This document shows, in pieces, positions 18,021 to 39,541 of a DNA stretch of 64,000 bases; the stretch's first letter is position 1; each line of letters begins with the position of its first letter. This stretch comes from Vibrio tasmaniensis. GTDB taxonomy: Bacteria; Pseudomonadota; Gammaproteobacteria; Enterobacterales; Vibrionaceae. A program made the position numbers and the translations under genes. Under the pieces are notes generated by a model. The model worked only from the letters and a program-made list of their open reading frames with translations. It was not told the origin of the DNA and made no database searches. Location: contig NZ_AP025510.1 of assembly GCF_024347635.1 (NCBI RefSeq), positions 124,001 to 188,000 on the forward strand. Reading direction: 5' to 3'.

Positions 18021-18686
18021 ATGAAAAAGAAAGTCGTCATAAGTTGGTCGTCAGGTAAAGACTCTACGTTAACGTTAGAGCGCCTACTTGAAAGCACCGA
18101 GCATGAAGTTGTTGCTCTCTATACGACATATGTTGGAGATGAAGTTCCTTTCCAAGTAACTCCTATTGAGGTAGTTGCAATGCAAGCTAGATTGATCGGT
18201 TTACCATTAATTATGATTGAGCTACCGGAAGTCTTCCCCAGTAATGAGGTTTACCAAAGTACGATTGTCTCGGCACTTAAAGGTTCTGGCCTATCAATCG
18301 ATGCGGTCGCGTTTGGAGACATGTTTTGCAATGGTATTGCTGATTACCGAAGAAGCTATATAGAACCTGCCGGTTGGGAGTGTGTGTTCCCTCTAATGGG
18401 AGAGAGCAGTCAGGCACTTGCGAGTGAAATAATAGACAGAGGAATCGAAACCTTTCTCGTCACGGTCGATAACGATGCATTAGATATGAGCTATTGCGGG
18501 AAAGAATACACGCTTGACCTAATAGACAGCTTACCGATTCATGTCGATCCATGTGGCGAAGATGGTGAGTTCCACACCTTAGTGACGTCAGCGCCATGCT
18601 TTAAAGGTAAGCTTAAGATAGAGCTAGAAAATGTAGAGCAAGGTGAGCGCTTTGTTCATCAACGTTATCAAGCTTGCATTATGTAG
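18021..18686 (+). CDS. DUF71/COG2102 PP-loop ATPase, probable B12 salvage subfamily
   Basis: The 221-residue protein starts with the PP-loop SWSSGKDST (ATP pyrophosphatase fold) and has the downstream DUF71 motifs GDMFCNGIADYRR and DPCGEDGEFHT. The family includes Dph6, which makes diphthamide in eukaryotes and archaea. Bacterial members near btuB have been predicted by comparative genomics to act in B12 salvage. The direct neighbourhood here (riboswitch, btuB) fits that. I start at the ATG at 18021; the upstream TTG at 18009 has no ribosome-binding site. The exact reaction is unknown. Confidence 0.85.
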   Translation: MKKKVVISWSSGKDSTLTLERLLESTEHEVVALYTTYVGDEVPFQVTPIEVVAMQARLIGLPLIMIELPEVFPSNEVYQSTIVSALKGSGLSIDAVAFGDMFCNGIADYRRSYIEPAGWECVFPLMGESSQALASEIIDRGIETFLVTVDNDALDMSYCGKEYTLDLIDSLPIHVDPCGEDGEFHTLVTSAPCFKGKLKIELENVEQGERFVHQRYQACIM

Positions 18687-18752
18687 AGTGATGATTGGCG
18701 AAAACTAAGCGAAGGAGTATCATTGCAGCGAAACTTATTATAGGTAATCGTC

Positions 18753-19553
18753 GTGTCGGATAGTCTGCAAAAAAATATATTGGTCTTTGATTCTGGAGTG
18801 GGTGGACTATCTGTATATAAGGAGATAAGCCAGTTACTACCGAATCATAACTATACTTATGTATTCGATAACGAGGCTTACCCATACGGTGAGCTCGATC
18901 AGCAAGTCCTTATCCACAGAGTTCAAAGCATCGTTGCCAGTTTTGTGGCTAGCCACACTATTGATATTGTGGTGATAGCCTGTAATACCGCAAGTACGAT
19001 TGTGTTACCTACACTTCGAGCTAATAACCCAATCCCTATTGTCGGGGTTGTTCCGGCAATCAAGCCTGCATCCCTACTTGCCAATAAAGCCGTTGGTCTT
19101 ATAGCAACACCCGCAACGATTACTCGTGAATACACACACGAGCTCATAAAAAACTTCTCTAGTAATAAAAGAGTTGAGCTTTTAGGTTCTACTCAGCTGG
19201 TGGATATGGCCGAAGATAAACTCCGAGGAGAGGCGATTAACCTTGAAGAGCTGCAGCAAATCCTCCAACCAATGATCAACACAATTGATGTGGCTGTTTT
19301 AGGGTGCACTCATTTTCCCCTGATCAAATCAGAGATTCAGCAAGTACTAGGTAAAAACGTTGTGTTGATTGATTCAGGTAAGGCTATTGCTAAGCGGGTT
19401 CAAGGTTTATTGGATTTAGAGAGCAGTACAGAAGAAGGGGGAGTGCGTGAGGCTTTTTGTAGTGCACTTCCTAAAAAAGAAAGTGCACTAAATAGTATGC
19501 TGAAGCAGTTAGGGTTTAGCTCAGTTCAGCTTCGTCCGTTTCTGGATGTTTAG
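18753..19553 (+). CDS. murI: Glutamate racemase MurI
   Basis: A 266-residue cofactor-independent racemase that supplies D-glutamate for peptidoglycan. The two catalytic cysteines are Cys77 in IACNTAST and Cys185 in LGCTHFPL, with Asp13 in [10 protein letters not shown] at the substrate site. The start is GTG with a weak TAGG upstream. As in E. coli it precedes an rRNA operon. Its last 38 bases overlap, in opposite orientation, the end of the RRM-protein gene. Confidence 0.96.
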   Translation: MSDSLQKNILVFDSGVGGLSVYKEISQLLPNHNYTYVFDNEAYPYGELDQQVLIHRVQSIVASFVASHTIDIVVIACNTASTIVLPTLRANNPIPIVGVVPAIKPASLLANKAVGLIATPATITREYTHELIKNFSSNKRVELLGSTQLVDMAEDKLRGEAINLEELQQILQPMINTIDVAVLGCTHFPLIKSEIQQVLGKNVVLIDSGKAIAKRVQGLLDLESSTEEGGVREAFCSALPKKESALNSMLKQLGFSSVQLRPFLDV

Positions 19554-19968
19554 GATCGTTTGCAACGCGTACTTTTAAAGTACGTTGCATGTAATCTTTA
19601 TCGTTAAGTTCTGAAATAGCATGATTCACATCATTACTTGCCATAACAACAAATCCAAAACCTCTTCTTTTACCAGTCCGCTTGTCTTTCATTAGACGTA
19701 CAGCAAATACTTCACCATATTCAGAGAACAATTCACGTACATGTGATTCATTCGCTTTGTATGGAAGGTTACCCACATAAAGTGTTTTTGTTGAAGCCTT
19801 AGGTTCTGACTCTGATTTTGAGTTGGTGCTTGAAAAATTAACAACAAAAGCGGAAGCCAAGACACCAAGGATAAAGGTAATTGCAGGCGATATATCTACC
19901 TGAGAGAAAACAATGCCGCCCAATACAGCTAGCGCGACAATTAACAACATCGATTTTTTTGAGTTCAT
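19516..19968 (-). CDS. Membrane-anchored RRM (RNA-recognition-motif) protein
   Basis: A 150-residue protein with two hydrophobic segments at the N terminus (about residues 6-22 and 28-45), a short serine-rich linker, and one RRM domain (about 62-140). RNP2 is LYVGNLPY and RNP1 is RRGFGFVVM, both intact, so it should bind single-stranded RNA. The architecture predicts an RRM tethered to the inner membrane and facing the cytoplasm. No target is known. The gene is convergent with murI and their coding ends overlap by 38 bp. Confidence 0.85.
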   Translation of the reverse strand: MNSKKSMLLIVALAVLGGIVFSQVDISPAITFILGVLASAFVVNFSSTNSKSESEPKASTKTLYVGNLPYKANESHVRELFSEYGEVFAVRLMKDKRTGKRRGFGFVVMASNDVNHAISELNDKDYMQRTLKVRVANDPKHPETDEAELS

Positions 19969-20135
19969 ATCGGAATACTACATATTAATAAACGAAATAT
20001 ACGCATCTACCATTAACAAAATAGACACATGAATCTTACGTTCATGGCTTCCATTTTGCCAATGTATTGCTGTGATACGTCTCAAATGTTTAGTTTTTAT
20101 TCGAAAAATGCGGATGTGGTGGCTTTTTAGGCGAA

Positions 20136-20290
20136 CAAAACTTTTATTCGAAAAAGCTCTTGTGCTCTATGTCGAACTCTCTATAATGCCGCCTCACCGA
20201 CAAGGAGTGAGACGAAAGTCACACAGCGAAATCGGTAGAGAATAAGAGTTTTAAAATAACCCTTGACTCTCTAAGTGGTGCAGGTATAGT
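20136..20290 (+). promoter_or_regulatory. rRNA operon 1 promoters P1 and P2
   Basis: P1 is TTGTGC at 20160-20165 and TATAAT at 20182-20187, spacing 16, with an A/T-rich UP-like stretch upstream and a GC-rich GCCGCC discriminator. P2 is TTGACT at 20263-20268 and TATAGT at 20285-20290, spacing 16. The GC-rich discriminator is typical of stringently controlled promoters. The gap 19969-20135 upstream shows no gene and probably holds activator sites. Confidence 0.82.
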
Positions 20291-20601
20291 ACGCACCCCT
20301 AGCGACTGAGATGCAAATCACAAAACGCTAGCGCTCTTTAACAATTTAAACCTATCAATCTGTGTGGGCACTCGTTGATGAATATCAAAACGTTATTGGT
20401 TCTTTTTCGAAAGAGCGTAATAACAGTTACTTCGGTAACAAACTTGATTTCAATGAACTGAGTGACCAATACGAATAACTTCGGTTATTTGGCACAGTCA
20501 ATTCATTACCATTCTATTGGAATGGTAATAGCTTTAGAATTACATGTTTACTTCGGTAAATATTAGTTTTGAAGTCAGTATTCGTTGAGTCACAAAATCT
20601 T
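20291..20601 (+). promoter_or_regulatory. rRNA operon 1 leader with boxA antiterminator
   Basis: The antitermination boxA CGCTCTTTAACA lies at 20332-20343. Downstream are hairpins, including GTTAC-TTCG-GTAAC at 20426-20439 and a longer one at 20392-20424. The sequence just before 16S should pair with the spacer to form the RNase III stem. The same leader appears, partly with different but still pairing stem sequences, in operons 2 and 3. Confidence 0.82.
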
Positions 20602-22156
<1,555 letters not shown>

Positions 22157-22511
22157 TACGAAGATAGTCACGATGAGTGTCCACACAGATTGATGGTTTA
22201 GATTTAGTTAAAGCCAGAGCTTTAATTAATAACGTAAGTTATTGATTAAAGCTTTTTGCTTTATGCTCTTTAACAATTTGGAAAGCTGACTGATTGATTA
22301 CTTACGAGTAATTCAATCAAATTTAAAAGTTCTCAATGTTTATCTTTCATTAGATAAACACAACAAACACATTCAAGTGTCTTGTATTCGAATCAAACTT
22401 TAGTTTGATTCACAATTGAGTCCGGCAAACAGTTATCAAGAATTAACCCTTCTTGATGACAACCAAAAACCTTGGTTAGTTGCCATACACTAAGACCCTT
22501 TCGGGTTGTAT
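22157..22511 (+). other. 16S-23S spacer of operon 1, no tRNA
   Basis: This 355-base spacer carries no tRNA gene. It holds a spacer boxA (TGCTCTTTAACA, 22264-22275) and an A/T-rich hairpin region near 22205-22260. The inverted repeats before 23S form the processing stem. A tRNA-less spacer (IGS-0 class) is a known minority form in vibrios. Confidence 0.85.
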
Positions 22512-25405
<2,894 letters not shown>

Positions 25406-25498
25406 ACAACACCCAAGGGGTTTTGTGGACTCAATAGAAAGACAGACCTTGAATGCGTTTGAAGAGACTTTTAGATAAGCTTTCCGAATTTTAAAATT

Positions 25499-25618
25499 TG
25501 CTTGGCGACCATAGCATTGTGGACCCACCTGATTCCATGCCGAACTCAGAAGTGAAACACAATAGCGCCGATGGTAGTGTGGGGTTTCCCCATGTGAGAG
25601 TAGGACATCGCCAGGCTT
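25499..25618 (+). rRNA. rrf: 5S ribosomal RNA, operon 1
   Basis: A 120-base 5S gene from TGCTTGGCGACCATAGC to CCAGGCTT with self-complementary ends. It follows 23S by about 93 bases. Confidence 0.97.
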
Positions 25619-26005
25619 TAATTTCGACTTTGTCTATTTAATAGACAAGTCACCATAGAGTTCTAAGTTTCTTAGAGTTTTATGTTGACTTTCAAAGTGG
25701 AAAGCGTATTATACGCGTCCTGCTTACGTGCTAAGGCACTGAAAGCAAAGCTCTTTAACAATTTAAACCTATCAATCTGTGTGGGCACTCGTTGATGAAT
25801 ATCAAAACGTTATTACTTAGGTAATAGCAGTTACTTCGGTAACAAACTTGATTTCAATGAACTGAGTGACCAATACGAATAACTTCGGTTATTTGGCACA
25901 GTCAATTCATTACCATTCTGTTGGAATGGTAATAGCTTTAGAATTACATGTTTACTTCGGTAAATATTAGTTTTGAAGTCAGTATTCGTTGAGTCACAAA
26001 ATCTT
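25619..26005 (+). promoter_or_regulatory. rRNA operon 2 promoter and leader
   Basis: The whole gap between operons is 387 bases. One strong promoter is visible, TTGACT at 25685-25690 and TATTAT at 25707-25712 (spacing 16) with a GC-rich discriminator. BoxA AGCTCTTTAACA follows at 25749-25760. No separate P1 is evident. A hairpin without T tract (TTGTCTAT / ATAGACAA) lies just after 5S, but I see no convincing terminator for operon 1. Leader hairpins are at 25809-25828 and 25830-25843. Confidence 0.8.
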
Positions 26006-27560
<1,555 letters not shown>

Positions 27561-27627
27561 TACGAAGATACCACGATGAGTGTCCACACAGATTGATTAG
27601 GTTTAGAAAAGTAAAAGAGACGATATT

Positions 27628-27704
27628 GGGTCTGTAGCTCAGCTGGTTAGAGCGCTCGCCTGATAAGCGGGAGGTCGGTGGTTCGAGTCCACTCAGACCC
27701 ACCA
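27628..27704 (+). tRNA. tRNA-Ile (GAT)
   Basis: A 77-base cloverleaf, with the acceptor stem beginning GGGTCTG, anticodon loop CTGATAA and encoded CCA end. First tRNA in the operon 2 spacer. Confidence 0.98.
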
Positions 27705-27725
27705 ATATCGACTAGAAACAAAGAT

Positions 27726-27801
27726 GGGGCTATAGCTCAGCTGGGAGAGCGCCTGCCTTGCACGCAGGAGGTCTGCGGTTCGATCCCGCATAGCTCCACC
27801 A
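27726..27801 (+). tRNA. tRNA-Ala (TGC)
   Basis: A 76-base cloverleaf, acceptor stem GGGGCTA, anticodon loop TTGCACG, CCA encoded. It follows tRNA-Ile by 21 bases. A spacer boxA (27854-27865) lies between it and 23S. Confidence 0.98.
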
Positions 27802-28135
27802 TCTTTAAGTGTTTTTATCTGAAAATATTTAAAAATGGTTTCGAAAGAAATCTAGCTCTTTAACAATTTGGAAAGCTGACTGATTGATTACTTACGAGTA
27901 ATTCAATCAAATTTAAAAGTTCTCAATGTTTATCTTTCATTAGATAAACACAACAAACACATTCAAGTGTCTTGTATTCGAATCAAACGTTAGTTTGATT
28001 CACAATTGAGTCCGGCAAACAGTCATTAAGAATTAACCCTTCTTGATGACAACCAAAAACCTTGGTTAGTTGCCATACGCTTATTTGTCTTCACTTTTTA
28101 AAGTGAAAGCAAATAGAAACCCTTTCGGGTTGTAT

Positions 28136-31029
<2,894 letters not shown>

Positions 31030-31118
31030 ACAACACCCAAGGGGTTTTGTGGACTCAAAGACAGACCTTGAATGAGTTTGAAGAGATATTTTAGATAAGC
31101 TTTCCGAATTTTAAAATT

Positions 31119-31238
31119 TGCTTGGCGACCATAGCATTGTGGACCCACCTGATTCCATGCCGAACTCAGAAGTGAAACACAATAGCGCCGATGGTAGTGT
31201 GGGGTTTCCCCATGTGAGAGTAGGACATCGCCAGGCTT
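31119..31238 (+). rRNA. rrf: 5S ribosomal RNA, operon 2
   Basis: A 120-base gene that appears identical to the operon 1 5S. Confidence 0.97.
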
Positions 31239-31625
31239 TAATTTCGACTTTGTCTATTTAATAGACAAGTCACCATAGAGTTCTAAGTTTCTTAGAGTTT
31301 TATGTTGACTTTCAAAGTGGAAAGCGTATTATACGCGTCCTGCTTACTTGCTAAGGCACTGAAAGCAAAGCTCTTTAACAATTTAAACCTATCAATCTGT
31401 GTGGGCACTCGTTGATGAATATCAAAACGTTTTATCGTTAGATAAAACAGATTCTTCGGAATCAAAATTGATTTCAATGAACTGAGTGACCAATACGAAT
31501 AACTTCGGTTATTTGGCACAGTCAATTCATTACCATTCTGTTGGAATGGTAATAGCTTTAGAATTACATGTTTACTTCGGTAAATATTAGTTTTGAAGTC
31601 AGTATTCGTTGAGTCACAAAATCTT
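31239..31625 (+). promoter_or_regulatory. rRNA operon 3 promoter and leader
   Basis: Again 387 bases. The promoter is TTGACT at 31305-31310 and TATTAT at 31327-31332, with boxA AGCTCTTTAACA at 31369-31380. The hairpins at 31429-31448 and 31450-31463 use different stem sequences from operons 1 and 2 but still pair. No terminator for operon 2 is evident. Confidence 0.8.
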
Positions 31626-33180
<1,555 letters not shown>

Positions 33181-33270
33181 TACGAAGATACCACGATGAG
33201 TGTCCACACAGATTGATTAGGTTTAGAAAAGTAAAGAGACGAAGAACTCCCAAGTTCTTCAATATCCAGT

Positions 33271-33346
33271 GTCCCGTTCGTCTAGAGGCCTAGGACACCG
33301 CCCTTTCACGGCGGTAACAGGGGTTCGACTCCCCTACGGGATACCA
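33271..33346 (+). tRNA. tRNA-Glu (TTC)
   Basis: A 76-base cloverleaf with acceptor stem GTCCCGT, anticodon loop CTTTCAC and encoded CCA. First of three tRNAs in the operon 3 spacer. Confidence 0.97.
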
Positions 33347-33348
33347 TT

Positions 33349-33424
33349 GGGTCGTTAGCTCAGTTGGTAGAGCAGTTGACTTTTAATCAATTGGTCGCAG
33401 GTTCGAATCCTGCACGACCCACCA
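33349..33424 (+). tRNA. tRNA-Lys (TTT)
   Basis: A 76-base cloverleaf with acceptor stem GGGTCGT, anticodon loop CTTTTAA and encoded CCA. Only two bases separate it from tRNA-Glu. Confidence 0.97.
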
Positions 33425-33456
33425 TTCTTTCTCCGCGAAGGAATTAAAACTATCGT

Positions 33457-33532
33457 GGGCGATTAGCTCAGTTGGGAGAGCACCTGCCTTACAAGCAGGG
33501 GGTCACTGGTTCGAGCCCGGTATCGCCCACCA
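33457..33532 (+). tRNA. tRNA-Val (TAC)
   Basis: A 76-base cloverleaf with acceptor stem GGGCGAT, anticodon loop CTTACAA and encoded CCA. The rest of the spacer to 33936 carries a boxA at 33654-33665 and the 23S processing stem. Confidence 0.97.
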
Positions 33533-33936
33533 TTCTCTAAATATTCTTGGTTATTGTCATATCCAAACCACTTCTTTTGTCGTTGGTTGGTGTGTTTGAC
33601 CCTGAGAGTCTTTAGAAAATGTGAATTTTAGAACACTGGTTCTTAAAGTCTCATGCTCTTTAACAATTTGGAAAGCTGACTGATTGATTTACTTACAAGT
33701 AATTCAATCAAATTTAAAAGTTCTCAATGTTTATCTTTCATTAGATAAACACAACAAACACATTCAAGTGTCTTGTATTCGAATCAAACGTTAGTTTGAT
33801 TCACAATTGAGTCCGGCAAACAGTCATTGAGAATTAACCCTTCTTAATGACAACCAAAAACCTTGGTTAGTTGCCATACGCTTATTTGTCTTCACTTTTT
33901 AAAGTGAAAGCAAATAGAAACCCTTTCGGGTTGTAT

Positions 33937-36830
<2,894 letters not shown>

Positions 36831-36928
36831 ACAACACCCAAGGGGTTTTGTGGACTCAATAGAAAGACCAGACCTTGAATGCGTTTGAAGAGAAATACTT
36901 TTAAATAAGCTTTCCGAATTTTAAAATT

Positions 36929-37048
36929 TGCTTGGCGACCATAGCATTGTGGACCCACCTGATTCCATGCCGAACTCAGAAGTGAAACACAATAGCGCCG
37001 ATGGTAGTGTGGGGCTTCCCCATGTGAGAGTAGGACATCGCCAGGCTT
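36929..37048 (+). rRNA. rrf: 5S ribosomal RNA, operon 3
   Basis: A 120-base gene differing from the other two 5S copies by one base (GGGGCTTCCCC instead of GGGGTTTCCCC) in a hairpin loop. Confidence 0.97.
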
Positions 37049-37113
37049 TAAATTAAATCTTTAGGTTGACCGACCTGGAGATATGGACGCTCACTTAGTG
37101 AGTTGACCACTGC

Positions 37114-37190
37114 GGAGTGGTAGTTCAGTTGGTTAGAATACCGGCCTGTCACGCCGGGGGTCGCGGGTTCGAGTCCCGTCCACTCCGCCA
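37114..37190 (+). tRNA. tRNA-Asp (GTC)
   Basis: A 77-base cloverleaf with acceptor stem GGAGTGG, anticodon loop CTGTCAC and encoded CCA. It lies at the distal end of operon 3, as tRNA-Asp does in several E. coli rRNA operons. Confidence 0.97.
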
Positions 37191-37197
37191 CTTATCA

Positions 37198-37232
37198 GAA
37201 AGCCTAGTCTTACGACTAGGCTTTCGTCGTTT
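37198..37232 (+). terminator. Terminator of the rRNA array
   Basis: A 12-bp perfect stem (GAAAGCCTAGTC / GACTAGGCTTTC) with loop TTAC and a broken T tract. It is the first clear terminator after the start of operon 1. Confidence 0.82.
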
Positions 37233-37313
37233 CTGGCGTATGAGTTTTAACTCTTGGTTACGACTTCCGTAAAGGTTGTTTATGGCCAGTAACCCACGAT
37301 CAACCATTGATTA

Positions 37314-37372
37314 TACCAATCCGGAAAATTAACTGATCAGGTTTATCCAATCCCTTCTGCTCATTTTTGTGA
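37314..37372 (-). mobile_element. IS630-family element, outer copy, left fragment (59 bp)
   Basis: These 59 bases equal the left end of the two complete copies (TACCAATCCGG onward) and stop at TTTTTGTGA, where a second copy begins. Together with 38484-39538 they rebuild one complete 1111-bp element. They encode the last residues of its transposase on the minus strand. Confidence 0.88.
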
Positions 37373-38483
37373 TACCAATCCGGAAAATTAACTGATCAGG
37401 TTTATCCAATCCCTTCTGCTCATTTTTGTGACACGATCTTTGCACTCAAGAAATTCATTCCAAGCGCGACAAACCTTGGAAACAATGTCGTTATAATCAG
37501 TGAAACTTTGATTCGCTAGATAATGTTGTCGCAACCAACTCCAAACTTGCTCTATAGGGTTAAGCTCTGGCGAGTAGGGAGGAAGCTTAATAGTACTGAC
37601 GTTATTAAACTCTCTCGCAATATCATCGGTATGCCAGCCTGCACCATCCATTATAACGACAGCATGACGTCCTTTTTCAGTAGCTTTAGATATCTGCTCT
37701 AAGTGATTTGTCATTATGTCCTTGTTAACCCAAGGAACCACTATGGCTTCGCCAATTCCTCTTTCAGGGCATACCGAACCAAACAAATAAGCGTATTCAA
37801 ATTGCTGTTGTTTTACCACGCGAGGCCTCGTTCCACGAGTCGCCCAAAGACGTGTCGTTGTGTTCTGTTGGCCAAACCTAGCTTCGTCTTGAAACCAGAC
37901 ATCAACACTCTCTAGCCCAATATGGCCGGGGATCTTAAGGATCGTTTCTATTTTGAATTTTTTTAAAATCGTCTTGGATTTGCTGTGATTGTTTAGGGTG
38001 TTTGGAGCGAGAAGTTATCCAAGAGAAGCCCATGTGGTCGAGGAGATAATAGATAGAATTAGGGTGGTAGTATTTATCAAAGTTTTTCACGATGTAGTCA
38101 TGTATATCGCTCCCGACAAGGCGCCCGCCTGAAGGGGACTCTGCTTCTTTCTTAATGAATGCACTGAGTTGTTTTCGTTGTTCTGCATTGAGGTATGCAG
38201 GTCTGCCTGTGCGAGGTTTTTCTTGAAGCCCTTCCAATCCTTCTTCAAGAAATACTTGAACCCATTTGTTTACACTAGTTCGACTGACTTTAAGGTATTT
38301 GGCAATTTGAGTGCGCGAGTGACCTTCTTTGAAGTGGGCAAGTGCTAGCAAGCGAACCTTCATTTGAATGGTTTTTTGTTGGCTTGCTAGCTTTTTAAAA
38401 TCAGTATTATTAAGGCTATCCATGGCGATTTTCTGTAAGAGTTCGACGGCCTTAATTAGATCATATTTTTACTTTAATTGGTA
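37373..38483 (-). mobile_element. IS630-family element, nested copy A (1111 bp)
   Basis: Complete element from TACCAATCC to AATTGGTA, with terminal inverted repeats starting TACCAAT. It is inserted inside an identical-looking element, flanked by TGA on both sides (37370-37372 and 38484-38486). Its transposase frame is split by an A7 tract. Confidence 0.9.
37388..38423 (-). pseudogene. IS630-family transposase of copy A, split by a one-base frame difference
   Basis: The N-terminal part (162 residues, 38423-37935) has the helix-turn-helix DNA-binding region (QIAKYLKVSRTSVNKWV). It runs into a stop shortly after an A7 tract at about 37962-37968. The C-terminal part (open to 37388) carries the DDE catalytic motifs: DEARFGQQ, MDGAGWHTDD and PPYSPELNPIEQVW. 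Copy C has A6 there and one continuous 344-codon frame. Either this copy is disrupted, or the A7 is a slippage site that makes the fusion at low level. Confidence 0.85.
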
Positions 38484-39478
38484 TGACACGATCTTTGCAC
38501 TCAAGAAATTCATTCCAAGCGCGACAAACCTTGGAAACAATGTCGTTATAATCAGTGAAACTTTGATTCGCTAGATAATGTTGTCGCAACCAACTCCAAA
38601 CTTGCTCTATAGGGTTAAGCTCTGGCGAGTAGGGAGGAAGCTTAATAGTACTGACGTTATTAAACTCTCTCGCAATATCATCGGTATGCCAGCCTGCACC
38701 ATCCATTATAACGACAGCATGACGTCCTTTTTCAGTAGCTTTAGATATCTGCTCTAAGTGATTTGTCATTATGTCCTTGTTAACCCAAGGAACCACTATG
38801 GCTTCGCCAATTCCTCTTTCAGGGCATACCGAACCAAACAAATAAGCGTATTCAAATTGCTGTTGTTTTACCACGCGAGGCCTCGTTCCACGAGTCGCCC
38901 AAAGACGTGTCGTTGTGTTCTGTTGGCCAAACCTAGCTTCGTCTTGAAACCAGACATCAACACTCTCTAGCCCAATATGGCCGGGGATCTTAAGGATCGT
39001 TTCTATTTTGAATTTTTTTAAAATCGTCTTGGATTTGCTGTGATTGTTTAGGGTGTTTGGAGCGAGAAGTTATCCAAGAGAAGCCCATGTGGTCGAGGAG
39101 ATAATAGATAGAATTAGGGTGGTAGTATTTATCAAAGTTTTTCACGATGTAGTCATGTATATCGCTCCCGACAAGGCGCCCGCCTGAAGGGGACTCTGCT
39201 TCTTTCTTAATGAATGCACTGAGTTGTTTTCGTTGTTCTGCATTGAGGTATGCAGGTCTGCCTGTGCGAGGTTTTTCTTGAAGCCCTTCCAATCCTTCTT
39301 CAAGAAATACTTGAACCCATTTGTTTACACTAGTTCGACTGACTTTAAGGTATTTGGCAATTTGAGTGCGCGAGTGACCTTCTTTGAAGTGGGCAAGTGC
39401 TAGCAAGCGAACCTTCATTTGAATGGTTTTTTGTTGGCTTGCTAGCTTTTTAAAATCAGTATTATTAAGGCTATCCAT
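38461..39478 (-). pseudogene. IS630-family transposase of the outer copy, split and interrupted
   Basis: It has the same N-terminal frame (39478-38990) and A7 tract as copy A. The C-terminal frame (to 38461) loses its last 13 or so residues because copy A is inserted there, and it now ends in a few residues read from the inserted copy (VIPIKVKI). The missing codons are at 37329-37372. Confidence 0.85.
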
Positions 39479-39538
39479 GGCGATTTTCTGTAAGAGTTCG
39501 ACGGCCTTAATTAGATCATATTTTTACTTTAATTGGTA
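38484..39538 (-). mobile_element. IS630-family element, outer copy, right part (1055 bp)
   Basis: Continues the fragment at 37314-37372 after the nested copy. 59 plus 1055 minus the 3-bp duplication equals 1111, exactly the length of copy A, so nothing was lost. Confidence 0.88.
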
Positions 39539-39541
39539 TAA

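Noticed and set aside
27678..27863. 61-residue frame running through tRNA-Ile and tRNA-Ala
   Set aside because: It is tRNA sequence read as protein.
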